Positions 13,259-21,515 are shown, counted from the first letter of the stretch. The stretch is DNA of 64,000 nt from Negativicoccus massiliensis (GCA_900155405.1 LT700188.1:1-64000); one strand, 5' to 3'. Made by a program: numbers and translations. Notes: generated by a model from the letters alone, not told the origin.

Positions 13259-13575
13259 CCGAAATCAGACCGCTCTCTCCCGGCACTATCGTTGAGGCGA
13301 CTGCCGGACGCGAACGGGGACAATGGTTCGTGGTACTGCGTTGTCATGATGCCTCGTATGTGGAGCTTGCCGACGGACGCAAACGTCCGGTTGCACAGCC
13401 CAAAACAAAGAATCGTCGACATGTGCGCATACGCGTCGCCGCCGATTCGGATGCGGCCTATCGCCGCACGCATCCTCATTCGCCGTGGCGGGATGAAGAA
13501 ATCCGCGCCGCGATTACCCAAGCAAAAGCTGCACTGCAAAAAGGAGGCTTTGATGAGCAAGGAAGATGTCATTGA
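13255..13575 (+). CDS. KOW-domain RNA-binding protein (L14e-like)
   Basis: 106 residues. The N-terminal half (about residues 8-60) resembles the KOW domain of archaeal/eukaryotic L14e-type proteins: [21 protein letters not shown], then a conserved turn with DGRKRPV. Genes of this type sit between map and infA in many Clostridia and Negativicutes. Function is unknown; RNA or ribosome binding is inferred from domain and position. It overlaps map by 4 nt and infA by 23 nt. Confidence 0.85.
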
Positions 13576-13771
13576 AGTAGAGGGTAAAGTCGTTGAAGCG
13601 TTACCGAACGCCATGTTCAAAGTGAAGCTTGAAAACAGCCACATTGTTCTGGCGCATGTATCCGGTAAAATGCGGATGAATTTTATCCGTATCCTTCCGG
13701 GTGACCGAGTCACTTTGGAATTGACTCCGTACGATTTAAATCGGGGCCGGATCACCTATCGCTTCAAGTAA
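13553..13771 (+). CDS. infA: Translation initiation factor IF-1
   Basis: OB-fold factor that occupies the A site during initiation. The ATG at 13553, 5 nt after AAGGAGG, gives the standard 72 residues [20 protein letters not shown]... ending GRITYRFK. The frame is open much further upstream, but that part is antisense-like and overlaps map. The start lies inside the KOW gene. Confidence 0.96.
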   Translation: MSKEDVIEVEGKVVEALPNAMFKVKLENSHIVLAHVSGKMRMNFIRILPGDRVTLELTPYDLNRGRITYRFK

Positions 13772-13794
13772 GACCCTGTTAAAGGAGGTTCAAC

Positions 13795-13908
13795 ATGAAA
13801 GTCAGACCGTCCGTAAAAAAGGTTTGCGATAAATGCAAAATCATTAAACGCAAAGGCCGTGTCATGGTCATTTGCGACAACCCGAAACATAAACAACGTC
13901 AAGGATAA
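13795..13908 (+). CDS. rpmJ: 50S ribosomal protein L36
   Basis: The smallest ribosomal protein, 37 residues from [15 protein letters not shown] to HKQRQG. The zinc-ribbon ligands CDKC and C-x4-H (VICDNPKH) are present, so it is the zinc-binding form, in contrast to the zinc-free S14 of the same operon. AAAGGAGG ribosome binding site. Confidence 0.96.
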   Translation: MKVRPSVKKVCDKCKIIKRKGRVMVICDNPKHKQRQG

Positions 13909-13928
13909 GAATAGGAGGTGGAGAGTAG

Positions 13929-14294
13929 ATGGCACGTATAGCCGGTGTAGACTTACCCCGTGATAAGCGCGTTGAGATTGGCTTAACCTATATTTATGGT
14001 ATCGGCCTCACTCTTTCCAAAAAGGTATTGGAAAAGACCGGTGTAAATCCGGATACGCGGGTCCGCGACCTCACTGAAGATGAAGTTGCGAAACTGCGTG
14101 AAGCTTTGGACGAATATAAAGTAGAAGGCGATCTGCGTCGTGAAGAATCGCTTAATATTAAACGTTTAGTGGAAATCAATTCGTATCGTGGTCGCCGTCA
14201 CCGTGCAGGATTGCCGGTCAACGGTCAACGCACGAAAACGAATGCCCGTACACGCAAAGGTCCGAAGAAGACCATTGCCGGTAAAAAGAAATAA
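13929..14294 (+). CDS. rpsM: 30S ribosomal protein S13
   Basis: Head protein contacting P-site tRNA and L5. 121 residues, opening [14 protein letters not shown] with the C-terminal signature [19 protein letters not shown] and a basic tail. AGGAGGTG ribosome binding site. Confidence 0.97.
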   Translation: MARIAGVDLPRDKRVEIGLTYIYGIGLTLSKKVLEKTGVNPDTRVRDLTEDEVAKLREALDEYKVEGDLRREESLNIKRLVEINSYRGRRHRAGLPVNGQRTKTNARTRKGPKKTIAGKKK

Positions 14295-14316
14295 GAAGTA
14301 AAGGAGGGGACTTAAG

Positions 14317-14700
14317 TTGGCTAAAGCAAGAACCAAACGTAAAGAAAAGAAACACGTAGAGTCGGGGGCTGCACACATCCGCTCGACCTTCAATAACACG
14401 ATCGTAACGATTACCGATACGAACGGCAACACCCTTTCCTGGGCTTCTGCCGGCGGATTAGGTTTCCGCGGATCTCGTAAAAGCACTCCCTTTGCTGCGC
14501 AAATGGCCGCTGAACAGGCAGCTAAAGCAGCGATGGAACAGGGCTTGCGGGAAGTAGAAGTATATGTAAAGGGTCCGGGATCCGGCCGTGAAGCCGCGAT
14601 CCGTGCGCTGCAAGCAGCGGGCCTTGATGTCAATATGATTAAGGACGTAACACCGATTCCCCATAACGGTTGCCGCCCCCCGAAACGCAGACGTGTTTAA
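14317..14700 (+). CDS. rpsK: 30S ribosomal protein S11
   Basis: Platform protein near the E site. 127 residues from a TTG start (14317) behind AAAGGAGGGG, with [16 protein letters not shown] and the C-terminal [13 protein letters not shown]. No rpsD follows before rpoA, unlike in E. coli or many Clostridia, so S4 must be encoded elsewhere. Confidence 0.97.
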   Translation: MAKARTKRKEKKHVESGAAHIRSTFNNTIVTITDTNGNTLSWASAGGLGFRGSRKSTPFAAQMAAEQAAKAAMEQGLREVEVYVKGPGSGREAAIRALQAAGLDVNMIKDVTPIPHNGCRPPKRRRV

Positions 14701-14746
14701 GCGTCGCTTTTGGGTGGTGTCAGTTGTATAGGAGGAGGTTTACCGC

Positions 14747-15727
14747 ATGATAGAAGATAAGAATTTTGACATCGAAACAGTCGAACTGTCGGCTGACGAA
14801 CGGTACGGTAAATTTGTTTGTGAACCGCTGGATCGCGGTTACGGCATTACCTTGGGTAACAGCTTGCGGCGCGTTTTGCTGTCCTCATTGGACGGCGTCG
14901 CCATTACCTCCATTAAAATCGATGGCGTATTGCACGAATTCTCCACCATCCCCGGTGTCCGGGAAGACGTGACCGATATCATCCTGAACCTCAAAAAAGT
15001 GTGCTTCAAAGCACACAGCGAAGCGGAATTTCCGTTAGAAGTCCGGGTCGATATAGAAAAAGAAGGCCAATTCACGGCCGGCGACATCGCCGTTCCGTCG
15101 GAATTGGAAATCTTGAACAGCGATCTGCACATTGCCACGCTTGACAACGATGCTCACGTGGTAATGACCCTTACGATTGATCGCGGCCACGGCTATGTGC
15201 CGGCGACGAAGAACAAGAGCGAAGATGATGCGATTGGCGTCATCCCGATCGATTCGATTTTCTCGCCGATTTTGCGGGCGAACTACAAAGTAGAAGACAC
15301 CCGCGTCGGCAACGAACTCGACTACGATAAAATGACATTGGAACTGACCACCGACGGCTCGATCGGAGCCAAGGACGCCGTAGCGAAAGCAGCGACCATC
15401 CTGGTCATGTACCTGCGTCATTTCCAAAACATCGCGACCGACCGTGACCTCATCGCTGTCAGCACGAACTTCGACAACGAAGAGGAGACGGCGACGGAAC
15501 CAGAAATTGATTTCGAATCGATCCGTATTGAAGAATTGGAACTTTCCGTTCGGGCCTTCAACTGCCTGAAACGCGCCAACATCAATACGCTTGCGGACTT
15601 GCTCAAAAAGACCGAAGATGACTTAACGAAAGTGCGCAACTTGGGTAAAAAATCGATTGAAGAAATCAAAGAACGCCTGGCCGAATATGACGGTCACGGT
15701 TTGACCTTGAAACAAAAGGACGAATAG
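14747..15727 (+). CDS. rpoA: RNA polymerase subunit alpha
   Basis: 326 residues. The N-terminal dimerisation domain (residues about 1-230, with GYGITLGNSLRRVLLSSL) is joined by an acidic linker to the C-terminal domain (about 250-315), whose NCLKRANINTLADLL and GKKSIEEI segments bind UP elements and activators. GGAGGAGG ribosome binding site. Confidence 0.97.
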   Translation: MIEDKNFDIETVELSADERYGKFVCEPLDRGYGITLGNSLRRVLLSSLDGVAITSIKIDGVLHEFSTIPGVREDVTDIILNLKKVCFKAHSEAEFPLEVRVDIEKEGQFTAGDIAVPSELEILNSDLHIATLDNDAHVVMTLTIDRGHGYVPATKNKSEDDAIGVIPIDSIFSPILRANYKVEDTRVGNELDYDKMTLELTTDGSIGAKDAVAKAATILVMYLRHFQNIATDRDLIAVSTNFDNEEETATEPEIDFESIRIEELELSVRAFNCLKRANINTLADLLKKTEDDLTKVRNLGKKSIEEIKERLAEYDGHGLTLKQKDE

Positions 15728-15739
15728 AGGAGGAAAAAA

Positions 15740-16078
15740 ATGGCCTACAGCAAGTTGGGACGCAATACCGCAGCACGTAAAGCGTTGTTGCGCAACATGG
15801 TGACCTCCCTGCTCCAGCATGAACGCATTGAAACGACGGAAACGAAAGCAAAAGAACTGCGGCGCGTAGCGGATCAGATGATTACGCTCGGCAAACGTGG
15901 TGATTTACATGCTCGTCGTCAAGCTTTGGCTTTCATCATGGATGAAGGGATTGTATCCAAACTGTTCGGCGAAATTGCTGAAAAGTACGCTGACCGTGAA
16001 GGCGGTTACACACGCGTGCTGAAAATCGGCCCCCGCAAAGGGGACGCCGCTCCGATGGCAATCATCGAGTTGGTATAA
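15740..16078 (+). CDS. rplQ: 50S ribosomal protein L17
   Basis: 112 residues, opening [20 protein letters not shown] and containing [14 protein letters not shown]. It is the last gene of the ribosomal block; a strong hairpin terminator starts 4 nt after its stop. Confidence 0.97.
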   Translation: MAYSKLGRNTAARKALLRNMVTSLLQHERIETTETKAKELRRVADQMITLGKRGDLHARRQALAFIMDEGIVSKLFGEIAEKYADREGGYTRVLKIGPRKGDAAPMAIIELV

Positions 16079-16081
16079 TGC

Positions 16082-16113
16082 AAAAAAGATCGTGCGCATG
16101 CACGATCTTTTTT
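16082..16113 (+). terminator. Rho-independent terminator of the ribosomal operon
   Basis: Perfect stem AAAGATCGTGC / GCACGATCTTT around a GCAT loop, followed by a U-run. A weaker GCGC-stem with eight T's lies at about 16147-16170 and may back it up. Confidence 0.9.
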
Positions 16114-16203
16114 ATTACCGCCTTACATTGTATTCGGCATCCTAAACGCGCGCGGTAAGCGCTTTTTTTTGTCAGAACTCGGTACAGAGAAAACAAAAAA
16201 ATG

Positions 16204-16232
16204 TTGGCGCTGCGGCGGCGTTATGGTATACT
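16204..16232 (+). promoter_or_regulatory. Promoter of the tRNA-Arg gene
   Basis: -35 TTGGCG (16204-16209) and -10 TATACT (16227-16232) are separated by exactly 17 nt and lie 12 nt before the tRNA. This is a good sigma-70-type match. Confidence 0.75.
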
Positions 16233-16243
16233 ATTTTAGTAAT

Positions 16244-16318
16244 GCGCCTATAGCTCAGGGGATAGAGCACCGGTCTCCGGAACCGGGTGCGCAGGTTCGA
16301 TTCCTGCTAGGCGCACCA
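16244..16318 (+). tRNA. tRNA-Arg (anticodon CCG)
   Basis: 75 nt including an encoded CCA end. The acceptor arms GCGCCTA / TAGGCGC pair, and the anticodon stem CCGGT/ACCGG encloses the loop CTCCGGA with anticodon CCG (decodes CGG). The T-loop TTCGATT is present. The 3' part from 16275 on is duplicated at 51218, which marks this gene as the integration site of the mobile elements to its right. Confidence 0.95.
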
Positions 16319-16325
16319 GCATAAT

Positions 16326-16360
16326 AAAGGCTTCTCGAAAATTCGAGAAGCCTTTTTTTC
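16326..16360 (+). terminator. Terminator after tRNA-Arg
   Basis: Stem AAGGCTTCTCG / CGAGAAGCCTT with an AAAATT loop and seven T's. It is part of the duplicated att segment, so integration preserves tRNA termination. Confidence 0.85.
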
Positions 16361-16365
16361 ATGTT

Positions 16366-16386
16366 TGAGCCCAATTTTGAGCCCAA
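16366..16386. promoter_or_regulatory. Integrase arm-type sites (left)
   Basis: Two direct copies of TGAGCCCAA spaced 12 bp apart (16366-16374, 16378-16386). The same pair stands at the right ends (46722/46734 and 51061/51073), with a single copy at 56253. Paired short direct repeats flanking both att cores are typical of arm sites bound by the integrase N-terminal domain. Confidence 0.55.
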
Positions 16387-16449
16387 TTGGATTTGAATTA
16401 TTGGAAAAGGTACGTACATAGGAAGCCTTTTCTTCTTAAAAATCATTCT

Positions 16450-17655
16450 TCAAGTATCGTTTGGAGCGATAATCGAATCAAGCGCAGTTACGGCAACACC
16501 TTGATTGGCCAGCGTTAAATGTGAATAGGTGTCTAAGGTCATGTCAATGCTGGCATGACCTAACCTTTCTTGAACGATTTTGGGGTTTATTCCGGCTAAT
16601 AATAGTAGTGTTGCATGAGTATGCCGTAAGTCATGAAAGCGAATATGACGAATGATTTTGGCATCTTTTAAAAGTTTTTGGAATTTTCTTGAACTGTAGT
16701 GCCTTTTGTTATAGCCGCGTCCAAATAGACCGCCTATGATCCAATCACAATTCTCATAAAGATTTCCTACATTTTCTCTGTATGAGAGTTGCATTTTTTT
16801 GTGCTGCTTTAATGCATGAACTAAGTTAGCTCCGATTTGTATTTTTCGTCCGTATCCTGTTTTAGGGCTTGTTATGGATTGACCCTTTACATCTGATTTA
16901 GATCTTTGCACAGATAGAAAGGATGTGTGAACATTAAAATCACCCCATTTCAATGCCATGATTTCACCAAGACGCATTCCTGTATAAACAGCAATCATAA
17001 CGCCTATGTAGAGATCGGCGGCACCCATCCAATCTCCTATGTTAGCAGAAGCTTTAGCCTTCTCTACTTGGTCTTTCGCGACATCCAAAAGCCTTTGGAC
17101 TTCCAACTCTGATAGGGGATGGATTTCTTTCTTTTCTACCTTTGGAGGCATAGTAAGCTTTGCAGGATTTGAGTTAGTAAGTCCTAATTTTATCGCCATG
17201 TCAATACAAGATGTCAAATAGCGTCTTTGATTACGCACTGTTACAGGTGCTAAACCTTGTTTTTTGCGACCACCGCTAAATAATTGTTGCTGGAAAAACT
17301 GTTGTAGTGCAGTGGGATTTAGTTTGTTAAGGCGGATTCCTTTAAACGCTTTGCTAACCGGATCTAAACAACATGCATATTTTTCCAGAGTGGAAGGCCT
17401 TACTGAGTTTTTCATGTAAACATCCAACCATATTCGGATCCAATCATCCAGCATGGGATTGATATCGGCACTTTTATTTGAGCTTTCGTAAAAACTTAGC
17501 CATTCACGACCTTTTTTTCGCGCATCGGCAGCTTTCGAAGCATAGAAAGCTTTTCTGCGAGTGTTTCCGTCTTTATCTTTGTAAGAAATTCGGTACTGGT
17601 AACGATTGCTAGCAGCTAAATAACGAATGGAGCCTTCGCCATTACCGCGTGCCAT
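16450..17655 (-). CDS. int: Tyrosine-type site-specific integrase (Tn916/phage family)
   Basis: 401 residues. An AP2/arm-binding-like N-terminus (about 1-60) is followed by a SAM-like core-binding domain (about 65-165) and the catalytic domain. The catalytic set is visible: R228 (TGMRLGE), H341-x-x-R344 (HDLRHTHA), H367 (LGHAS) and nucleophile Y377 (LDTYSHL). The gene reads towards the tRNA, so its 3' end lies beside attL. A C-terminal duplicate remains at 51393-51730. Confidence 0.95.
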   Translation of the reverse strand: MARGNGEGSIRYLAASNRYQYRISYKDKDGNTRRKAFYASKAADARKKGREWLSFYESSNKSADINPMLDDWIRIWLDVYMKNSVRPSTLEKYACCLDPVSKAFKGIRLNKLNPTALQQFFQQQLFSGGRKKQGLAPVTVRNQRRYLTSCIDMAIKLGLTNSNPAKLTMPPKVEKKEIHPLSELEVQRLLDVAKDQVEKAKASANIGDWMGAADLYIGVMIAVYTGMRLGEIMALKWGDFNVHTSFLSVQRSKSDVKGQSITSPKTGYGRKIQIGANLVHALKQHKKMQLSYRENVGNLYENCDWIIGGLFGRGYNKRHYSSRKFQKLLKDAKIIRHIRFHDLRHTHATLLLLAGINPKIVQERLGHASIDMTLDTYSHLTLANQGVAVTALDSIIAPNDT

Positions 17656-17690
17656 ACTTTATTCTCCTTTCATTGTAATAGCATCAAATT

Positions 17691-18443
17691 TTATTCTCTT
17701 TGGTTATGTTGCTCCAGCGTTTCTACATAGGTCATCTGGTTGTCAGGATCAAACCAATATTTAGCATCTCCCTTATAAAGGCTATGGATCATACTGACCT
17801 GTGTATGTAGCCCCTGTAATTCGTTCTTCATTTTGTAGTTTAGGGAAAGTTGGAATAAAAGCAATATGGTGAGAATAGCGACGACAAGCTTTTTCCCAAA
17901 ACTCCAAAACCTAAGCTTTTCACGACCATACGTAAGTAGCACTTCCAAGCGAGTTGCAGTTACATCTAAGCGTTCGCATAGGCCTTTGCTATAAGTTCTT
18001 CCTGCATCATCAAGGTGTGAAAAAAGTTCTTCCAACGTCTTTTTTGTGCGGGCATCCGCAGCGTCTGCAGAGTTAGCGATTCTTTCTTCCAGTGTTTTTA
18101 ATGCCTCAATCACAGGTGCGATTTGTCTTTCGTTTTTTTCATCGGATTGACGTATGATTGCTTTCAATGAGCGCATTAATTTATTTTGCTCAACCATCGT
18201 GTCACAAATATCTGCGCCAAAATTGAGAGAGTCCGTTTTTAATTGTAGATTTTTGTTTCTTAAGGAATATAGGCGTTCAGCTATTTCTTCAGCTTCAGAT
18301 AAGGTTTGTTCAGGCGGCATTACATTCTTTTTTGCTCTTGATGACGAACCGCCTAATCCAATTCCGCGACGATTTCGCTTGCGGATAATCTCTAATTTTT
18401 TTTCGTTGTTGTTTTCATTGTTGTTATTGTCCATTAAGTTCAT
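17691..18443 (-). CDS. Coiled-coil membrane protein of the mobilisation operon
   Basis: 250 residues with no family I recognise. The N-terminus is Asn-rich and basic, the middle (about 50-165) is predicted coiled coil with Leu/Glu/Ala heptads, a single transmembrane segment lies near residues 188-205, and a short C-terminal tail follows. It starts 6 nt after the relaxase stop on the same strand. Analogous MbeB/MbeD-like or relaxase-associated membrane proteins occur in mobilisable plasmids; a role in linking the relaxosome to the membrane is inference. Confidence 0.6.
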   Translation of the reverse strand: MNLMDNNNNENNNEKKLEIIRKRNRRGIGLGGSSSRAKKNVMPPEQTLSEAEEIAERLYSLRNKNLQLKTDSLNFGADICDTMVEQNKLMRSLKAIIRQSDEKNERQIAPVIEALKTLEERIANSADAADARTKKTLEELFSHLDDAGRTYSKGLCERLDVTATRLEVLLTYGREKLRFWSFGKKLVVAILTILLLFQLSLNYKMKNELQGLHTQVSMIHSLYKGDAKYWFDPDNQMTYVETLEQHNQRE

Positions 18444-18449
18444 ATGTCA

Positions 18450-19370
18450 TTACCTCCCAAGCTCTATAGAGCGATTTCTTTTCAAAATTTTTATAGTTTG
18501 CTTTTCTAAAGATTTAGAACGATCAAGTACTAAATCTTCATTGTTTGACTGCTCAACATGTTTATCTTTGTTTGCTTTAAATGCTTTTTCCATAGATTCT
18601 TTCGATTCTAATTGCTTTAATGTAAAGGTCTTCGCTAGATTTGCACTTCGCACTTTGCGCGATGGATTATCCATATCACAAAAAGTGACATGTTTACGAT
18701 TATCATCCCATTTGCACAACACTCCTTTTTCGTTGCAGTTCAAAATAAAATCCATTTTACTGTCAGCTGCATTTAAAGATTCATATACACGTTTCGCTAT
18801 GTCAGCTTTCCAAGATTTACCTTGCTCGATTAATTTGTACTCTACGATATTGTGTGTAATCACCTGACCTTCCTTTTGACTGCGTTTTCCTACTTCCAAC
18901 GTATTATCAAGCTCTAAACTGTGGCATATATTTTGCACTTTGTTCATGATTTCATGCATCCCTTTACGCCCGGCTATTTGGAGCTTTTTGCCTGTTTCTA
19001 AATTAACTGAATTTACAATCATGTGTACGTGCAGATGATCCGTATCATTGTGCATTCCCAACCAAATTTGATGATTAGGGAAGGTTCCTTTTGCGACCTC
19101 AATGGCCTTATCAAATAACTCTTCTCTGGTAAAACGTTTTTCTTCTTCCGGAGAATATGCCAATACCATGTGATGCGCTTCACGGCCTCCGGATTTATGA
19201 TGGATATCACGGATATAGGCAAAGTCTTCAATTGCATCTTGATAGTACGGGCTGCATTCTATACCTTCAGAAAATAAGACGCGCGGCCGGGTGCTATCTT
19301 TTTCATATTGAACATACTTTATAGATCCGCTTGCGCTACCGGATCCTTTGCCTGCGCTAATAGCTGCCAT
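18450..19370 (-). CDS. Relaxase / mobilisation nuclease (MOBP-like)
   Basis: 306 residues. Nicks one strand at oriT and carries it into the recipient. The metal-binding histidine motif HNDTDHLHVH (residues 107-116) and an upstream YVQYEKD segment that can supply the catalytic Tyr are visible. The C-terminal half is basic. Its start overlaps the MobC-like gene by 52 nt. The element has a relaxase but no type IV secretion genes here, so it would be mobilisable rather than self-transmissible. Confidence 0.85.
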   Translation of the reverse strand: MAAISAGKGSGSASGSIKYVQYEKDSTRPRVLFSEGIECSPYYQDAIEDFAYIRDIHHKSGGREAHHMVLAYSPEEEKRFTREELFDKAIEVAKGTFPNHQIWLGMHNDTDHLHVHMIVNSVNLETGKKLQIAGRKGMHEIMNKVQNICHSLELDNTLEVGKRSQKEGQVITHNIVEYKLIEQGKSWKADIAKRVYESLNAADSKMDFILNCNEKGVLCKWDDNRKHVTFCDMDNPSRKVRSANLAKTFTLKQLESKESMEKAFKANKDKHVEQSNNEDLVLDRSKSLEKQTIKILKRNRSIELGR

Positions 19371-19654
19371 AAGCTTTTCAACTCCTGCTCATACTCGGCA
19401 CTTAGAATAGGGTTTGAGTAATTGTGCTTAATCATCCAGTGGCGAATTGTATTGTAGTGTCTTTGCAGACCCAATAGCGGTCGCAATATGGCTTGCGTAT
19501 CCATTTCATTGATAATTATTTTGCCGTTTAAAACGGCGTAGATAACGAATGTGGAAACGTTCATTCCGGCGATACAAGCCAACTCATTTATGATTAGCCA
19601 TTCTTCCTCTGTAAGTCGTATATAGAGCCGGTGCGTTTTCTTCGGTTTGCTCAT
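19319..19654 (-). CDS. MobC-like relaxosome accessory protein
   Basis: 111 residues starting MSKPKKTHRLYIRLTEEEW. The N-terminal RLTEEEW..I..LA..AGMNVSTFVIYAVL pattern is that of ribbon-helix-helix MobC proteins, which bind oriT and assist the relaxase. A longer frame from TTG at 19708 would run into the palindrome, so the ATG at 19654 is preferred, although no strong ribosome binding site is visible. Confidence 0.75.
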   Translation of the reverse strand: MSKPKKTHRLYIRLTEEEWLIINELACIAGMNVSTFVIYAVLNGKIIINEMDTQAILRPLLGLQRHYNTIRHWMIKHNYSNPILSAEYEQELKSLWQLLAQAKDPVAQADL

Positions 19655-19701
19655 TTTGATTTGCTTCAAGGGGTGCAGGGGATTCCCTGCCCGTCGGAGA
19701 C

Positions 19702-19756
19702 GAACCAAGCTACTTTACGTACAATACATGTTTTGTACGTACAAGTAGTATGGTTC
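19702..19756. other. 55-bp imperfect palindrome, candidate oriT
   Basis: Nested inverted repeats: GAACCA/TGGTTC at the edges, CTACTT/AAGTAG inside and TACGTACAA/TTGTACGTA next to an 8-nt centre (19725-19732). It lies directly upstream of mobC and the relaxase gene, where mobilisable elements usually carry oriT. It could instead be, or also contain, the operator for the mob operon. No nick site can be assigned. Confidence 0.5.
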
Positions 19757-19768
19757 GTACCGTAGAAG

Positions 19769-19972
19769 CTAGATCTCCTTTCCATTTGCAAGTTGGGCGA
19801 ATAACTTTTCCAGCTCGGGAATAGTTGTTAGCCCATACTTGTTTTCTAAAAACTCGCCAATCTTGCTTCTACGGGCTTGGATTCTCTCTTGCTCTAAAGC
19901 AAGGAGTGAATCCAACTCTGCTTTTCTTTTTTCTATTTTTTCCTTCAGTGCCGAATCACTTATTTTTCTCAT
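19769..19972 (-). CDS. Small coiled-coil protein, unknown
   Basis: 67 residues, highly charged and helical (Lys/Glu/Leu heptads), resembling small accessory proteins found between primase and mob genes. Its 5' end overlaps the primase 3' end by 17 nt, so it belongs to the same transcript. No enzymatic motif. Confidence 0.55.
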   Translation of the reverse strand: MRKISDSALKEKIEKRKAELDSLLALEQERIQARRSKIGEFLENKYGLTTIPELEKLFAQLANGKEI

Positions 19973-20954
19973 GTTGACCTCCGAATTTATTTTTAATATT
20001 GTTTATGGCTTTCTTCAGTGCATTGGGAGCGGTAACCAAAAGATCATTTATATCTTTTATTTTTACCGTGGCGGGGGAGATGCAAAAGCTCCAAAAGTCT
20101 AAAGGCCGTTTCCATTTTTCAATGTCACAATAATCGAAAGCAGCCATCTTAGCGTTTATACCTGCGTTATCTGTATCTAACGCTAAGATGATTTTGGGGT
20201 TTATTTTATAGATCTTTTTTAACCACTTGTCTAATTTTTGAGCACCTCCAATCGCCCAAACATTGGGATAACCAACTTGGATTAAGGATAGGGCATCGAT
20301 TTCACCCTCGGTTACTATTATTGGCAAATGGGGATCCATATTATGCGTGTACAAACATTCACTTAAACCGCGTGATCGTTTGTACTTTGGACTTTGCGAA
20401 TCTATTGGGGTTAGATATCGCAGGATAAATCCGGAATCATCAATCGGTATGACCAAGGCGTTTTGCGTAGGGTGATAGGTAAGGTGATAGGCATTCACGG
20501 TATCCTTTTCGATCCCTCGTGCTTGCCAATGTTTATAGCCTTGTGCTTGATTACATTGATGCAGGAAGGCTGTTCGTTGCGCATCATTTAAGCGACGAGG
20601 GATTTTGGCATTTGATAACTTTCGCTTTGAAAGGGGAGTAGCGTTATCCGGGAAAGTAGCATCCACCCAGTTATTTAAAAAGTTGTATTGATTGCGATGT
20701 CCGCAAATATGATCCAAGTAAAATACCGCATTATAAATATCGATTGTGCCTACGCAGCCTTGGGCATGACATGTCAGCCTAGGGCTACCATCATCGCCAA
20801 CAAAGTAGTGCATGGAGGGATGATTATCTTCATGCTTTCCTACAAAGCAGCGCATCATATCGTTCCTAAAAATCTTTATGCCTTTGGATGCCAAATAATC
20901 CAATAGATAAAGTTTTAGCTCTTCTTTTCGTCCTTTCGTATATGCTCGTGTCAT
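19956..20954 (-). CDS. CHC2/TOPRIM primase of the element
   Basis: 332 residues. The N-terminal zinc-binding motif is of CHC2 type (C36, H41, C62, C67). The TOPRIM core follows with IIVTEGEIDALSL and ALDTDNAG carrying the acidic metal ligands. Such DnaG-like primases prime complementary-strand synthesis in replicating or conjugating elements. The ATG at 20954 has AGGAGG 6 nt upstream and is chosen over a longer frame. Iteron-like repeats lie just upstream. Confidence 0.85.
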   Translation of the reverse strand: MTRAYTKGRKEELKLYLLDYLASKGIKIFRNDMMRCFVGKHEDNHPSMHYFVGDDGSPRLTCHAQGCVGTIDIYNAVFYLDHICGHRNQYNFLNNWVDATFPDNATPLSKRKLSNAKIPRRLNDAQRTAFLHQCNQAQGYKHWQARGIEKDTVNAYHLTYHPTQNALVIPIDDSGFILRYLTPIDSQSPKYKRSRGLSECLYTHNMDPHLPIIVTEGEIDALSLIQVGYPNVWAIGGAQKLDKWLKKIYKINPKIILALDTDNAGINAKMAAFDYCDIEKWKRPLDFWSFCISPATVKIKDINDLLVTAPNALKKAINNIKNKFGGQHEKNK

Positions 20955-21003
20955 ATGCTTCCTCCTGTATAGCATTTACAAATTACATTTATTATTTAAT
21001 TTT

Positions 21004-21140
21004 CTCAGGTTTTTCTCAGGTATTCTCAGGTACTTCTCAGGTACTCTCAGGTGTTCTTAGGGAATCCCAGGTTTCTTTTTAGCTAGCCTGAGGTACTCTC
21101 AGGTGTTCGCAGGGATTTTTTTCTGCCCTGAGGTAAACTA
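21004..21140. repeat. Iteron-like CTCAGGT array
   Basis: CTCAGGT starts at 21004, 21015, 21025, 21036 and 21046, i.e. every 10-11 bp, placing all copies on the same helix face. Degenerate or inverted copies continue (CCCAGGT 21066, CCTGAGG 21087, CTCAGGT 21098, CCTGAGG 21128). It sits between the primase and the repressor. An initiator-binding origin is the likeliest reading, but no RepA-type initiator is present, so operators for another protein remain possible. Confidence 0.55.
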
Positions 21141-21178
21141 AGGTAAGAAAAAAAGGGTACACTACTCCCTTGGAGTTG

Positions 21179-21313
21179 GCATACCCAAAAAAATGGGTAT
21201 GCAAGAGAGGATCCCTTGCATACCACATGCGTTTGCATATATAATAAATATGCAAGGGATTGGCCTGTCAGCTAAATTTCTTGCCGCCTATTTCAGTTGC
21301 CGCTGAAATAGGC
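21179..21313. repeat. Cluster of inverted repeats beside the iterons
   Basis: Three perfect palindromic structures. GCATACCCA/TGGGTATGC (21179-21202) has an A6 loop. ATCCCTTGCATA/TATGCAAGGGAT (12-bp arms, 21211-21222 and 21249-21260) brackets an AT-rich core. GCCTATTTCAG/CTGAAATAGGC (21286-21313) is followed by a T-rich stretch on the plus strand. Together with the iterons they suggest a replication or single-strand origin; the last may also act as a terminator. Confidence 0.45.
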
Positions 21314-21323
21314 TTCTTTATTT

Positions 21324-21515
21324 TTAAGCATACATATCCTCCATTTTCTGCGCATCAACAAGCACTCGACGACCTACTCTAATAGTAGGAAGCTTACCTT
21401 CGCGAGCTAATCGATAGAGAGCAGCTTCGGTAACACGGCCGCAAAAGAACTGTTCTGCGGCCTCTGAAATAGTGATATACACCTTTTCAGAGAAATAATC
21501 GTTTTTTTTCATCAT
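21324..21515 (-). CDS. xis: Excisionase-like MerR/HTH_17 DNA-binding protein
   Basis: 63 residues. The pattern YITISEAAEQFF...ALYRLAREGKLPTIRVGRRVLVD is the winged helix-turn-helix of excisionase-family proteins, which bend att DNA and steer the integrase to excision. AGGAGG lies 5-8 nt before two in-frame ATG codons (21515, 21512). Unusually, it is separated from int by the whole mob/primase operon. Confidence 0.75.
   Translation of the reverse strand: MMKKNDYFSEKVYITISEAAEQFFCGRVTEAALYRLAREGKLPTIRVGRRVLVDAQKMEDMYA

Larger units (their letters stand above)
16275..16787. repeat. Left copy of a 513-bp direct repeat containing attL
   Basis: From the anticodon-loop heptamer CTCCGGA (16275-16281) onwards, this sequence (tRNA 3' half, terminator, integrase arm sites and integrase C-terminal codons) recurs collinearly at 51218-51730 at a constant offset of 34943 with only scattered substitutions. 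The heptamer also occurs at 46879-46885. This is the pattern left by tyrosine-recombinase integration into a tRNA anticodon loop, with tandem elements or remnants. Confidence 0.85.

Noticed and set aside
13292-13552. Long N-terminal extension of IF-1
   Set aside because: Overlaps map and the KOW gene in another frame; the 72-residue product is universal for IF-1.
16255-16446. Minus-strand protein over the tRNA and terminator
   Set aside because: Overlaps a structured tRNA gene and its terminator; the duplicate at 51186 is explained by the att repeat, not by coding selection.
21004-21140. Short repeats resembling a CRISPR or terminator array
   Set aside because: Seven-base units at 10-11 bp spacing are too short for CRISPR; iterons or operators fit better.
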